Below, piece after piece: positions 1 to 11,254 of a DNA stretch of 64,000 nucleotides. The notes below the pieces were generated by a model, which was given only the letters and a program-made list of their open reading frames with translations, was not told where the DNA came from and ran no database searches. The position numbers and the translations under genes are program-made. Position 1 is the first letter of the stretch, and every line of letters starts with the position of its first letter. The stretch spans positions 27,176,233 to 27,240,232 of the forward strand of contig CM029377.1 in assembly GCA_017165825.1 (NCBI GenBank), in the 5' to 3' direction. This DNA is from Hepsetus odoe. Taxonomy: Eukaryota; Chordata; Actinopteri; Characiformes; Hepsetidae.

Positions 1-165
1 GCCGGCTGTTGTTCTGCAGCCGCATTCTGAAGGATGAAGACCAGACAGACTCTGAAACAAGCACCAGGCATGGTGATACAATGTGCTTACGACCACTATT
101 AACTGGACGCGATATTTATGCATCAAACATATTTGCTGTTGCAATTCAGCTGATGTCGTTCCACA

Positions 166-546
166 TTGATGCCAAAGCAGAGGAGAATTAACTTGGGGTG
201 TGCTCTGCTGCAATGTTTCTTGCAAGCCTGCTTCGAAGGTCAAGAAGAGGATCAGGAGGAGATTGTCCTGCAACATCGGGCAGCTTCCCTGATTCAGGCT
301 GCCTTCAGAAGACACAGGGAGGTAGTAAAGTACCAGGCCATAAGAATTGTCAGCCGTCATCATTCTAAAAACACCATTATAGGTCCTACATTGGGTAGCG
401 TGACCATGAAGGACAAAGGACTCTTGTCCATTTGTAAGGAGATGAAACAGAAAAGAAAAAGCACTGTCTCAGACAAGGTGAGCTCAACAGCAAGAACAAT
501 GAATTCCAGAAAAAGAGAGAGGTCTCCAGAAAGCTGCAAGCTATGA
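166..546 (+). CDS. Unidentified ORF with IQ-like segment, probable relic
   Basis: Open frame of 126 codons, rich in Lys/Arg and Glu. Around residues 40-60 a stretch containing LIQAAFRRHREVVKYQAI resembles an IQ (calmodulin-binding) helix, but the conserved Gly and the second Arg of the IQ consensus are missing. A neighbouring frame (475-560) continues as a Lys/Glu/Gln-rich stretch, so a frameshift may have split a longer reading frame. No start context, splice sites or partner exons could be established. I do not recognise the gene. It could be an exon of a host gene cut by the window edge, a decayed retrocopy, or a chance frame. The following 550-1165 is also open in short pieces without a recognisable domain. 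Confidence 0.2.
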   Translation: MMPKQRRINLGCALLQCFLQACFEGQEEDQEEIVLQHRAASLIQAAFRRHREVVKYQAIRIVSRHHSKNTIIGPTLGSVTMKDKGLLSICKEMKQKRKSTVSDKVSSTARTMNSRKRERSPESCKL

Positions 547-1164
547 TGGGACAAAGAGAGAAATGGAGGAACGGATGAACAGAGAGGACCAAACTGCTTT
601 CCCAGTATCGGAGAGCAACAGCGTTCACTGCAGCAGTGGAGGACTGCCTTTTCCTTTGTGCAGCCAGTGCCCCAAAAGAGTCTTCACGCCCAGCTGCTCT
701 TCCCCCCTCTACTAAACACCCGGTGTGAATCGTATCATCCCAGTTGGCACAGCGCACTACAACTAAGCTCAATCAGCACCTGATCGTTCAGAGGAGTGCG
801 CTTTACCAACGCTAATTCAGCCTACATGCCCATAACGCATCCAGCAATCAGTCTTCTCAGAACTTGCAGCCTGTGTTGTGAAGGCAGTACTACACACCTC
901 GGATGACGAAACAATAGTCGCGACAAGCAAGAAGGACAGGGCCGGATGGAGCATGCACTGGAGTAATGAACTCTTCCCCCTTTTAACCGCACAGAACTCT
1001 CGCAGCATTTGGCTCTTTTTCAGGTGATGACCAGGCAAGGCTCTCCAGCCAATCAGCCGAGTCCTCCAGAGGCCCCAGTACCAGAGTCAGAGAGACGGGT
1101 GACCGAGGAAACATGGGACAGCAGAAAAGACACCGAAAGAATGTACGGCTAAACAAAAACACCA

Positions 1165-1406
1165 AAGGGACTTGGTCACAAAGATATGGACTGAGATTCT
1201 AGGATACCCCTCACCGCCAGGACCCCTGAACATTACTGGCCAGAGGCCCCTTTTTGTTGAAATTTGGGTGTTTGTGGGCCTGGCCGGGTGCCCCATAAAG
1301 GGGACTGTTACCAGTTTAATGGGGTTTTGTTTGGCCTCCCCCCTGAGGTCCAGGTCGAGGTTGTTTTGCCGCCTCAGGGAGTTGCGTTTTTTTTTGGGGG
1401 GGCTAC
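1165..1406 (+). mobile_element. 3' internal end of an LTR retrotransposon (fragment)
   Basis: This stretch runs directly into the LTR that starts at 1407. It ends in a T-run followed by a G-run (about 1387-1402), which could be the polypurine-tract region expected just before a 3' LTR. No coding domain survives. It is called from its position, not from protein similarity. Confidence 0.35.
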
Positions 1407-1682
1407 TGTCACGGTCTGTCGTGCCTGTGGTTCTGGCCGGGCACAACAGATGGCGCTCTGTTCTGACTGAGCACACCTGAGCTTGTTCAGACACAGGTGT
1501 GCTTCATTGGGGCTGCTATTTAAGCACCAGTGAGTCAGAACAGAGCGCGGTTCATTAACAAGGCTTTGCTTTACAGTTAATGGTGGCACTGTTGGTTTTG
1601 TATTTTAGTTTATGTTAATAAAGTTACGTTTTGGAACCCTGGCTCTGCGTTGGCGTCCTTCAAACTCCCTGCCACCGTTACA
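1407..1682 (+). mobile_element. LTR, family 1 (TGTCACGG...CCGTTACA)
   Basis: Starts TGTCACGG and ends CCGTTACA, so it has TG...CA termini with a short imperfect inverted repeat. It carries an internal AATAAA (about 1616-1621) followed by a GC-richer U5-like end. The core containing GAGCACACCTGAGCTTGTTC recurs at 42188-42435, and related copies lie at 36318-36513/41107-41150, 41462-41654 and 62909-63170 (reverse). There is no target-site duplication around it, as expected if it is the 3' LTR of an otherwise deleted element. It ends about 35 bp upstream of the TATA-like box of the receptor pseudogene at 1820. Confidence 0.65.
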
Positions 1683-1946
1683 GGTTTTAGCTTAATGCAT
1701 ATTAGTTACCAAGCGCTATATTAACACAGTACAACATAGATTGCAGTGGAAACCTAACATTGGTCATTAAAACAAACAAAATAAAGTTGATTCATCATAG
1801 AAGAGAAATACAATGATGAATGAGAATATATGTAAATTCAGATCCACAAGAGCCAAGTGACAGTGATGCTTCCTATGAAGATTTGGGCAAAAAAGATGAA
1901 GAACCTCATGATGCCAGAAATCATGAGACATCAGGCTACACACAGC

Positions 1947-2054
<108 letters not shown>

Positions 2055-2264
2055 TATACACTTACATGCATACATTTTTGGGATTTAAATTAACATTTCA
2101 CTACAAAATTGTATATAATTATGTCGTTTGTATTAGTTTCCAACCCAGATGTGAGAACTGCAGGAATCAGATTCTACAGACTGGCAGTGGGGTGTCTGGT
2201 GCTGTTGTGTGTCCTCCTGCTGACTACAGTCACAGCACTGTGGTTCAAGTTCACTGCAGAGAGC

Positions 2265-2440
2265 CAGTTACAGGCCAGTTACACCTACCTGACTATAGAG
2301 AGAGACCAGTTACAGATCAGTTACACCAATCTAATTATAGAGAGAGACCAGTTACAGACTAGTTACACCAACCTTGCAAAACAGAGAGACTAGTTACAGA
2401 CCAGTTATTCCAAAGACAGAGACCAGTTACAGATCACGTG
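2265..2440 (+). repeat. Neck-coding 42-bp tandem repeat (about 5 units)
   Basis: Imperfect units coding for a 14-residue, two-heptad motif, IERDQLQTSYTNLT. The fourth unit carries the TAG stop. Confidence 0.8.
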
Positions 2441-3529
2441 CACCAACCTGTGTGAGTGAACATTTTTAAAATAGTAAAATATGTTTAAATAAATCACTAG
2501 AGTTTTAGAAGGTCAGTATTACAAAAGTAATTGCAATGAATAATATGAGGTGATCTTTCAGTTGGTTTTCTTTTGTCTTCTATTAAAAGAAGAGCTCAGC
2601 AAACTGGGTTGGAGACATTTCAACTCTCATGTTTATTACATCTCTTCTAAGAAGATGAGCTGGTATGAGAGCAGAGAGGACTGCAGATGAAAAGGAGCAG
2701 AGCTGGAGATCATAAACAGCAGGGAAGAACAGGTGAGAGAAAATGATCAAACCGGAGTTTAATTTTAGTCCCAGGTTAACAAATTAAATGGACAGAGCTT
2801 GTACAAGAATTTTGGTTCAGCCAAACAATGAGTCATCCGTGTCGGTACATACAGGCCAGTGTGGAGGTTGTCTTGTTAATTTTCGTGGTTAATGCAAATC
2901 ATCTTGTTCAGTCATCCTTAACAAGGGTTTATATTAGTGACAAGCTTTTTCATTCCTTGGTCACCTTAAGACTTCAAAACTGCATTTATTCCTTGCTGGA
3001 GTTATAGCACCGGCCATCAGACCCTTTAGGCTAAATCCAAAAAGCAGAAGTAATAAAATAATAACATAATACTTTAAATAATCCATTAGAAATCTGAAAG
3101 ACAATTAATTTGTATATATTTGCTTAAGAAAAAAAAGGGAGAGAAAGAAAGATCTGCTTGTGTTCAGATGTGTGTATTAATGTTGTTCCTCCACAATATC
3201 AGGAGTTCATCAGTAATAACTTTGGCAGCAGTGAAGCCTGGATCGGTCTGACGGACAGTGATGAAGAGGGAGTCTGGAAATGGGTGGACAGTTCAGCACT
3301 GAACTCTGGGTAAGAGATCACTGACCTGAACTCCTGCTTTTCACTCTTGATCTCAGTCTGAAGATCATCCTGTGAATAAAAGATGATTTTCTGATTCTGT
3401 GTGTCTCAGATTCTGGTGGGAGGGGGAACCGAATGATTATGAGAAAAGTGACTGTGGTATAACTGGAAACAGTCATGCTAAATATGATGTACGATTATCT
3501 TTGTAATCACCCTGTTTAAATAAGAGGCC

Positions 3530-4820
3530 TTCTACTCCAGATGTCATATCCAGTTTCTGTTCCTGGATTTTCTAGTCACTGGTTATATTACACTGGTAGA
3601 ACATCAACAGTTCAGTAAACTACAAGTGATTACAAAGTCCAGCACTGGGTAACTGGATTTGAAGTCCTGAGTTGAGAGTACTAAATGATTATATAAAAAA
3701 ACTGATTCTGTCAGACGTTAAAGTGTTTAATGAGAATGTATACTGTAACCTGTTCCACCATCAATGTAAAGTGCTTTGGGGCAACTGTGTTGTAAAAGGC
3801 GCTATACAAGAATAAATGGAATTGAATGTATTCTCTTGAATATTAAAACCTGTTCACCAAAAAGGAGTTGTTGTGTTGATGTTACTTCTGCTGAATGGGA
3901 ACAAATGTAGAAAAATCTGGGCCATGTAGTTTAAAACCTTTAACCATGTGTTTAGTGACATCCAATCATCAGTTCAGGGGTTTTAACCCTGATTGTACAA
4001 CAGTTATCCAAGGTCAGGAGTCCATGAGAGAATGACCATCCATTATTATTTTCTGTTAGTCTACAGTGTTGCTGGTCAGTCATAAGTCTTTCACACACAC
4101 TAGAGCCCCCTAGTGCTCCCAGTGTGTCACATGTTCAGTGACTGTGATTTTGCTCCTGAAATGACAAGATTGAGGTCATGGTTTTAAATGTTTGGGAAAC
4201 AGAGGTCATTGTTGGTAGAAAAAGTCTAATCCAGACTCTCAGTTAAACTCAGTTTAGCACTTCAGTTGAGTATGAAGCTCTTCTGAGCTGAGACGGTGTT
4301 TAAGTGTAACTATATTTCATTTTCATGTTTACCATCAACATACCAGCAGTTACTCAGGAAACTGAATGTGCAGGATAAGGTGCATCATATGCATCAACTG
4401 AAGCATCTCTTTATGAGCTTTAATAATATTCTTTCAAGGTCAAACGATTTCAGAACTGTACTTTACTGAGTGTGACATTCAGTTACCACAGCACATATAA
4501 ACACTCGACACTATTTGCAAAAGGTCTGTACATTTTGAAAGACAGAATCAGTGGTTAGGTGTGCCAGTTAAATGCTTTTCTATTTTTCATTTTACTGCAT
4601 CATTCCTCATGTTTAGGAGTGTGGGGATGTCTTAGAAAAGTGAACAATGTCCAAACAGCAATAAAGAAGCTTTAAAAAGTTCAGTGAATTCTGGCTTCAA
4701 GTGTTTTAAACTCTAAAGGTAAGTTTGTGTGAGGCACATGAAATAATGTTCTGCTAAATTAATGTAGACTGAATTAAAAATGTTCAGCTGGATGATGTGG
4801 TTTCCTCTCACAATCCAAAG

Positions 4821-4825
<5 letters not shown>
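3530..4825. other. No gene seen; downstream flank of pseudogene 1
   Basis: AT-rich DNA without a supported coding exon. A short plus-strand piece at about 3768-3830 (GCTTTGGGGCAACTGTGTTG and on) matches the 3' tail of the L2-type LINE seen complete at 36514. The rest is unassigned. Confidence 0.5.

Positions 4826-4829
<4 letters not shown>

Positions 4830-4883
<54 letters not shown>
4830..4883. repeat. (CA)n microsatellite
   Basis: About 54 bp of uninterrupted CA dinucleotides. Confidence 0.95.
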
Positions 4884-4884
<1 letters not shown>

Positions 4885-5342
4885 GCCCTTGAAAGTTGTC
4901 CAAACCAAACACTCAAAGAACACAAACAAGAACCACAGAGAGGAACTGATACTCAAGAGGAGGAACTTTAGGACAGCATGAGAAAGACTGATGTCCTTTA
5001 TGCACTAGTTTATGTTGCGAATCAGAAGCATTCTGATAAAGTGTAAGAAGATGGGAATTAGTTTTAGAAAATGGAAAGTTTCATTTTGAGCACAGCTGGA
5101 TCATGGTACATTTGGCACTATGGCTGTAGGAACATCTGGCCCTGAGTGTGTGTGTGTGTCTTCTTGCACAAGACACCCTCTCAAGTTTCCAACTTGGTCC
5201 ATTAGATTAGAAAAACAGGTGCGTTTGTCTAGAAGCAGGCCATTGATTTTAACCAATCAATGTTCGACACCACTCAAGAGGATGGAGTCAACTCTAATTT
5301 GATTACTAATCTAAAAGAGTACTAATCTGCTGCTCGTTCTTA

Positions 5343-6025
5343 GATTTACGGCATTTAGCAGACGCTCTTATCCAGGTCGATTTTATTCATTGATTTCTGT
5401 TATTTTACTTATATATCAGTCATATATTCAATTTCTCTATTCCAATGTTCTTCTCCCTTCTTCCCACAATAGTTCCTATGCCCTTCCATCCCTGAAATCC
5501 CATAGTGGGCCAATGCCCTTTCACCCCTGTTACCCCTGATAACCCTAACCCTAAATCCCTTCCCTAGGTAGTATTCACGTCCCTGTCACCTTGCTTCTAT
5601 ATATTATTAACTGCATCTCTATGTTCTCTTCTGAGTAACGCTTTCTTTGTATGTCAAAAACACCCAAAGAAGGTCATAGTCTTAGATTAGGTGTCTCCAC
5701 CGGGGCCTTGAGCTCAGAGGATGAATAAAGGCACACTCTAGACTGCAGGTTAGAGAAGGATTCCTCACAAGGAACATGACCAGTCTTTGAACATCTTGTA
5801 AGAACACATTTGCACTATTCTGGTAATAATCTTTGCTATAGCTTAAAAACCTCTAGCCTCATCTGACTCCTCGAACCTCGGTTCTCCAATCCAAGAGAAT
5901 CCAACAGTCCCCCCCCAAGGAATTCAGGTCCCCCCCTGGAAGTACTAGAGGTGGGATTTGAACCTGGGACCTCATGAACCTTAGGTCCATAGACAAGTAC
6001 CCTACCACTAGACCACCAACACCCG
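5343..6025 (-). mobile_element. SINE family C, split and partly deleted copy
   Basis: The left piece at 5343-5380 reads CGGCATTTAGCAGACGCTCT. The tRNA-like end, with a box-B-like GGTTCAAATCCC complement, lies at about 5925-6025. The DNA between them is unrelated, so something inserted or rearranged. The family recurs at 7318, 16358, 21138, 28268, 34885, 47440 and 49507. Confidence 0.5.
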
Positions 6026-6104
6026 TGATTCCAATGATGATGCAGTGAAGTCATGAGTAAGAGGCTGGAGGGAAGGCAAGAGAAGCGTACTGTACTACTG
6101 AGCG

Positions 6105-6844
6105 TACAGTAGTGTGCAAATGTTTTAGGCAGGTGTGGAAAGAATGCTTCAAAAATTGAAGTGTTAATCATTTATTTTCATCAATCAACAAAATGCAGTG
6201 AATGAACAAAAGAGAAATCTAAATCAAAGCAATATTTGGTGTGTACCCTTTGCCTTCAAAGCAGCATCAATTCTTCTAGGTACACTTGCACACAGTTTTT
6301 TTAGTTCCCTAACATCTTAGGGAACTAACCACAGATCTTCTGTGGTTGTAGGCTCTCACCTTCTGTCTCTTCATGTAATCCCAGACACACTCGATGATGT
6401 TGAGGGCTCTGTGGGGGCACGAAGAGTTGATGCTGGTTTGAAGGCAAAAGGTCAGTTAGTCAGTCATTTTCTGCCGCTTGTCCCAAGCGGGGTTGCGAAG
6501 GAGTGCCCAGGTCATCTCCCAGCTCACACAGGGCAAAGGACGAGGGACACACCTGAACAGGTCGCCAGCCCATCGTAGGGAGGAGCATGACGCGGATGGT
6601 ACCTTCCCAATAGGTTGCCCTGAGGTCCTCCGATCATGTGGCCAAGCCTAACCACTAGGTCACTGCTGGCCCCAAGGCAAAAGGTAGTAACACCAAATAT
6701 TGATTTGATTTAGATTTTCTTTGTTCGCTCACACTTTGCATTTTGTAAATTGACAAAATAAACAATCATTTATTAATATTTCTGAGAAAGCATTCTTTGT
6801 TTACAGCATTTTCCACCTGCCTAAAACTTTTGCACAGTACTGTA
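6105..6844. mobile_element. Palindromic Tc1/mariner-type MITE, family M, with nested SINE
   Basis: The left end CAGTAGTGTGCAAATGTTTT and the right end AAAACTTTTGCACAGTACTG are inverted copies, each next to TA. Long internal arms (CTAAATCAAAGCAATATTTGG and its reverse form) make the element largely palindromic. The centre holds sequence resembling a Tc1-like internal region, and a SINE is inserted at 6453-6673. Confidence 0.75.
6453..6673 (-). mobile_element. SINE family B inside a MITE, with 12-bp target duplication
   Basis: The direct repeat AAGGCAAAAGGT occurs at 6441-6452 and again at 6674-6685, bracketing a tRNA-derived SINE in reverse orientation. The family B body contains the GATGGGCTGGCGACCTGTCC region (here as its complement). 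The clean duplication fixes both ends. Confidence 0.8.
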
Positions 6845-7317
6845 TATATGTACTACATGCTGCCAAGGAAAGTGATGATCATAACTTAAAGTATCTAGTA
6901 TTACTTTTATACTGTGTATATTTACAGGCTAGTAGGCTAACACTAAGCAGATTCTTACCTGATGTTGACAACATGGCAGCCTTACTTTATTCATTCAAAA
7001 TGGAAATTGGCTCACCTGTTCTTCTCTGTTTCCAGATCCACCCGGCTCTGATTCTCTTTGTCTACCCAGTCCACTGTTTTTTCTCCTCAGCCCATTTTCT
7101 CAGAGATAATGAGAGATATTTCCAGCCCTGTTTGCTGAGTTTTCTTTTAATAGAAACAAAAAATCCAGAATCCTTATTACTGGTTTTACATGTGTGTGTC
7201 TGTTCAGAAGCTCTGTTTTATGGGTTTGTAATAATGAGAGAGGCTGGACTGGGAGATACTGGGTCAGTTTCTACAGTAAGTCAAGTTCAGGGCTAGAGGA
7301 AAATCCAAATACATTTA

Positions 7318-7512
7318 CATTTGCGGCATTTAACTGAACACTCTTATCCAAGCGACTTCATGTCCTAATTACAGGACTGATCCTGGAGACACTCAGGATT
7401 AAGGGTCTTGCTCAGGGACCCAGTGGCAGTAGTGCCAGAGGTGGGATTCAAACCTGGGACATCTTGAGCCATAGGTCTATAGACAAGTACCACCACTAGA
7501 CCACCTCCACCA
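7318..7512 (-). mobile_element. SINE family C
   Basis: Reverse copy. It contains the complement of the tRNA-like box B (GGGATTCAAACCTGGGAC) and ends near CTAGACCACCTCCACC, matching the TGGTCTAGTGG box A. Confidence 0.7.
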
Positions 7513-7557
7513 TACAAATACACTATTCACTACCTGTATGGTAGTGCTTCTAAAATG

Positions 7558-7790
7558 TTTCATCCATCCATCCATCCATCACCACCCATCCATTTCATCC
7601 TTCCTTTTCTGCCTTGTCTGATAGGTGCGAGTGCTGAGTCAACCCAGCACTGAGCGGAAGGGCCTGGACAATTAAATGGCCATCGCGAGAGGAAGCGAGA
7701 CGAAACGGCACCTTATCAAAGGGTACCTCAGGGCAACCTATTGGAAGGTTGCCCTGAGTCCTCCAATCACGCTTGTTAATACAAGCGATT
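7558..7790 (-). mobile_element. SINE family B, diverged
   Basis: Begins with an ATCC repeat (the complement of the GGAT tail) and contains GGGTACCTCAGGGCAACCTA, the signature of family B in reverse. The tRNA-like end is degraded. Confidence 0.6.
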
Positions 7791-8040
7791 CATCAACCAT
7801 TAGAGCATAATTTGAATGTTACAAATGAACACAGTATGTTTTTCAACAATAAACATTTACAATGTGCTATTACAAATGATTACGCTTTGTAACAGGTTTC
7901 AAACGTATTTCTAGGGTGTAAAGAAGTAAATGGTCATTGGTTGAATTTTTGGCACTAGGAGTTTCATATTTACGGAAATCAAAAGCTAGTTCAGTCAATA
8001 ACTTCTTAACAGGTCAACGTACAGATTAACACCGGAACCC

Positions 8041-9071
8041 TTATTTGAAAGCAGCTTTACAGTTCTTGCATCCATTGAACTTGTGAGTTTTTGAAGAGTT
8101 TCTGCTTGAATTTCTTTGCAGGATGTCAGAATAGCCTCCCAGAGCTGCTGTTTGGATGTATTCTTTCCCCACCCTCATAGATGAGATTTTGTTATGGAAA
8201 GCATGGTTCTTCTTCTGGTACACCATTAAAGAAAGAGATCCAGTCAGAATTCCATACTTTTCAGGAGTCATTTTCACACCTTCAGTGACCCTAAGGGGCA
8301 GGCTCCCAGCTCTCTCTCCCCATGATTCCCCGCCACCTCCTTGCTGACGTCGGAGCCTTGTTGGGACATGGTGGCCGTCCACCAGCCATCCATCTGGACC
8401 ATCCAGGGTTGCACAGCATTCATCAGTGAACAAGACTGTTTGAAAATTAGTAGTACTCATGTAGTACTGGGCCCACTGCAGCCATTTCTGCTTGTGAGCA
8501 TTAGTTGGGGGTGCCCAAACAGCAGGTTTATGCATAACTGCAAGCCGCTGGAGGCTCCTACACCTTGACGCTCATGGGATTCCAGAGGCACCAGCAGCTT
8601 CATATACCTGTTTGCTGCTTTGTAATGGCATTTTAGCAGCTGCTCTCTTAAGCCGATGTATTTGTCTGGCTGAAAGCTTCCTCATTGGGCCCTTATCTGC
8701 ATGAACCCATGTGTGCTCTGACTCGGCCACAGATCTCTTAACAGTGCGATGGTCATGCTTAAGTTTTCGTGAAATATCTATGATTTTGATACCTTGTCCA
8801 AGAGTGTTCAACTATTTCCTTCTTTACTTTGCAGAGATCTCTTTCTTTTCCATATTGCTTGAAAATGGTGCTTAATAATGTGGAACGTCCTTCTTCAGTA
8901 GTTTTTCCTTCAGCTAAGTCCTGCCAAACTAATTATCTGATTGGCAAATTGAATTCCAACGATCCAAAGAGGCCCTGAGACACAATACCATCCATGAGAT
9001 TAATTGAAAAACAAAATATTTAATCCTTATGACACTTAAATACAATTTGCATAATTATTTGGAACGCAGTG
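8041..9071 (-). mobile_element. Degenerate Tc1/mariner transposon
   Basis: The right terminus (9071 inwards, reading CACTGCGTTCCAAATAATTA on the minus strand) looks like a terminal repeat; no matching left terminus was found. Two minus-strand frames encode transposase: 8811-8572 (helix-turn-helix part, TVKRSVAESEHTWVH) and 8535-8041 (catalytic part, VLFTDECCATLDGPDGW). The first catalytic Asp (FTDE) is present. The segment that should carry the second Asp and the Glu is deleted: the frame jumps from the KKNHAFHNKI region to the C-terminal VGKEYIQTAAL region. The transposase is therefore broken by a frameshift and an internal deletion. Confidence 0.8.
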
Positions 9072-10138
9072 AATATTCAGTTGACATCCCAGTCTACACA
9101 AAGCACACTCACAATTTCCAAATGGGTGTCAGGTGGAAGCTTGTGGTGGTGGCAGCAAATGCTAAGAGGATGATTTTAAGAAAGATGGAAAAATAATAAA
9201 CAAGGGTCCTGACGATCTAGGAGGCTGAAGTGAAGGTTTATTGTAATGCTAGAGGTGTTGACATAGATCGCGCCATGAGTCTGTGACTGCTTTATTAAAC
9301 ATAATAAACATAAACACCAGCATGTGTGAGAATTCCAAATCGAATAACAAACACTCAGTGCTGACTCATTTAAACCCTTTAAAGACATCTGACATCCTTG
9401 ATGAGACAGCAGGTGTGCAGTCAAACAAGCGCATACGTATCATTTATGTTTCAACAAGAAAACATTCAGAAGTTTACAAGAGCATACAACTAAGAATACA
9501 CAAGAGTCCCACTTTGGAAACCTCTTTGAAAGTCTTAGCCACAGTTTGAGGCTAGACAGTATAACACTAGAGAATCCTGGAAGAAACTGCAAACTACCAG
9601 CTAATGTCATACATGCAGAAACATGACGCATGAAAAGAAATTATTGATTATAACTATTCTTTATTTATTGGTGCAAATTCACTTGTAAGCTGCATGTTTA
9701 TTTTGCTCATCTCTTACAAACACATAACACCACTTTTATTTTAAAGTCAAAAACATTTTTATGATTCACATGCAGTTGTTTTAAAATGATCAACATCATG
9801 GGTCACCTGATGCACTTTCTTTCCTTTCCTGGCAATATGGTTGTATTTTATTTTATCACCTGCTGTTTTGATTGGTGGTTAAATTCTTTTTTTTAAATGT
9901 TGCTTAATTACATACATTTAAGGCAGTGATTTTTAACAGATTGGGTTAACCTTCCTCTACAGGGAGATATTAGCATTTATAAAACGCTCAACCAATCACA
10001 TTTGCAAGGTCATCACTATAATATGGTAATGTTATAACTAACAATGCAGTTACATGACTAATGCCAGAACAATGTGCTTCATTATTCTTTTCTGGTTATT
10101 TAAACAAAGAAACTTTCATACACCAAATTCAGAAAGTT

Positions 10139-10440
10139 TCAGCAGGTGATCTCAACCCATAGTAACTGGTCTCTCTCTAAAGTCGGGTTGGTGTAACTGG
10201 TCTGTGCTGTTCTCTCTCTAAAGAAGTCAGGTTGGTGTAACTGGTCTGTAACTGGTCTCTCTCTAAAGTCAGGTTGGTGTAACTGGTCTGTAACTGGTCT
10301 CTCTCTATAGTCAGGTTGATGTAACTGGTCTGTAACTGGTCTCTCGCTATAGTCAGGCTGGTGTAACTGGTCTGTAACTGGTCTCTCTCTATAGTCAGGT
10401 TGGTGTAACTGGTCTGTAACTGGTCTCACACTATAGTCAG
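10139..10440 (-). repeat. Neck-coding 42-bp tandem repeat (about 7 units)
   Basis: Seven recurrences of ACTGGTCTCTCTCTA-type sequence spaced about 42 bp apart, coding on the minus strand for the IERDQLQTSYTNLT motif. One unit (near 10210) has an irregular insertion. It has more units than the intact minus gene (5). Confidence 0.8.
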
Positions 10441-10668
10441 GTTGTTTAACCTGAAACACAGTACTGTGATAACACCCACTGACAGGAGGACACACACTTG
10501 GCCCCAGTAACACTGGAGTCAGTCAGTAGCCTCTGATCCTTACAGTTCTCACTGTAAAGGTCTAAAAATGAACAAAGACTTTGGCCGGTTGTACAGAATC
10601 ATCATGTAGATTTAGATTCTTTATAAAAGTAAAATGGTGTGGCGTCTGTCATAAAGATCCCATTTGCA

Positions 10669-10692
10669 AGTGTGTGTGTGTGTGTGTGTGTA
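10669..10692. repeat. (CA)n tract at the exon-1 donor of pseudogene 2
   Basis: The GT run on + is a CA tract on the coding strand. It directly continues the donor CAG|GTACAC. Confidence 0.9.
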
Positions 10693-11156
10693 CCTGAGGT
10701 CATAGTTGCCTTATCACGTGCCTTATCACAGGGAATGTCTTAATTTGCATAGAAATCTTCATACACAATCTTGCTGTTTGTTAAACTAATCATAAAAAAC
10801 TAACATTTGTATCATCACGTATCTTATTCTTTTATGTAATGATGCTGGAACAGAGGAATGTACTGGATTTCAACTCTGAAAACACCCATATATGTATTTA
10901 CCTTTTTTTCTTGCCAGGATGTATAGTTTTGTATCATGCAGGGTGTCTGTTAATCATAAAGGTTAAAAACCACATTGAACAGGAAACTGCCCCTCACACT
11001 TCCTTTAAACAAGGTGTGTGTTCACACCATGTTTCTTCCTTTTAGGTTTGGTGTTTTTTTCTGAAGGATCCCCCACCACATACACATTTGTAGTTCACAG
11101 CATATAACATTGGCAAAGGACTTAAAATAGAGGATTACGCAGCACGTGTTAGAGAG

Positions 11157-11159
<3 letters not shown>

Positions 11160-11221
<62 letters not shown>
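11160..11221. repeat. Poly-A and (AT)n microsatellite
   Basis: A run of A followed by about 50 bp of AT dinucleotides. Confidence 0.95.
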
Positions 11222-11222
<1 letters not shown>

Positions 11223-11254
11223 ATATCTTGTTTCTTGTTGGTCTCTTCAAGAGT

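Larger units (their letters stand above)
7014..10780 (-). pseudogene. C-type lectin-like receptor pseudogene 2 (minus strand)
   Basis: An eroded duplicate of the intact minus gene at 57059-60939. The tail exon (10780 to 10694) reads YEDFYAN then a stop, where the intact gene has YEDVYANE; its donor GTACAC runs straight into a CA tract. The TM/neck exon (about 10550 to 10139) has an in-frame TGA at the start of the neck and an indel inside the membrane segment, followed by seven neck units. The first CTLD exon survives as a relic at 7160-7014, where the start (AACTCAGCAAACAGGGCTGG) and end (AGAGAAGAACAGGTGAG) are clear but the middle is scrambled. Introns still match: 7190-7290 resembles 58005-58110, and 9560-9900 resembles 58190-58450. 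The other CTLD exons are gone. SINEs and a Tc1/mariner copy sit in the introns. Confidence 0.8.

Noticed and set aside
5536..5556. Interstitial telomere-like CCCTAA units
   Set aside because: Only two units, too short to be more than chance.
10139..10513. 124-aa minus frame with repeated RPVTDQLHQPDYRE
   Set aside because: It is the shifted frame of the neck repeat. The true frame is IERDQLQTSYTN, as shown by the intact paralogue; the same applies to 58612-58980.
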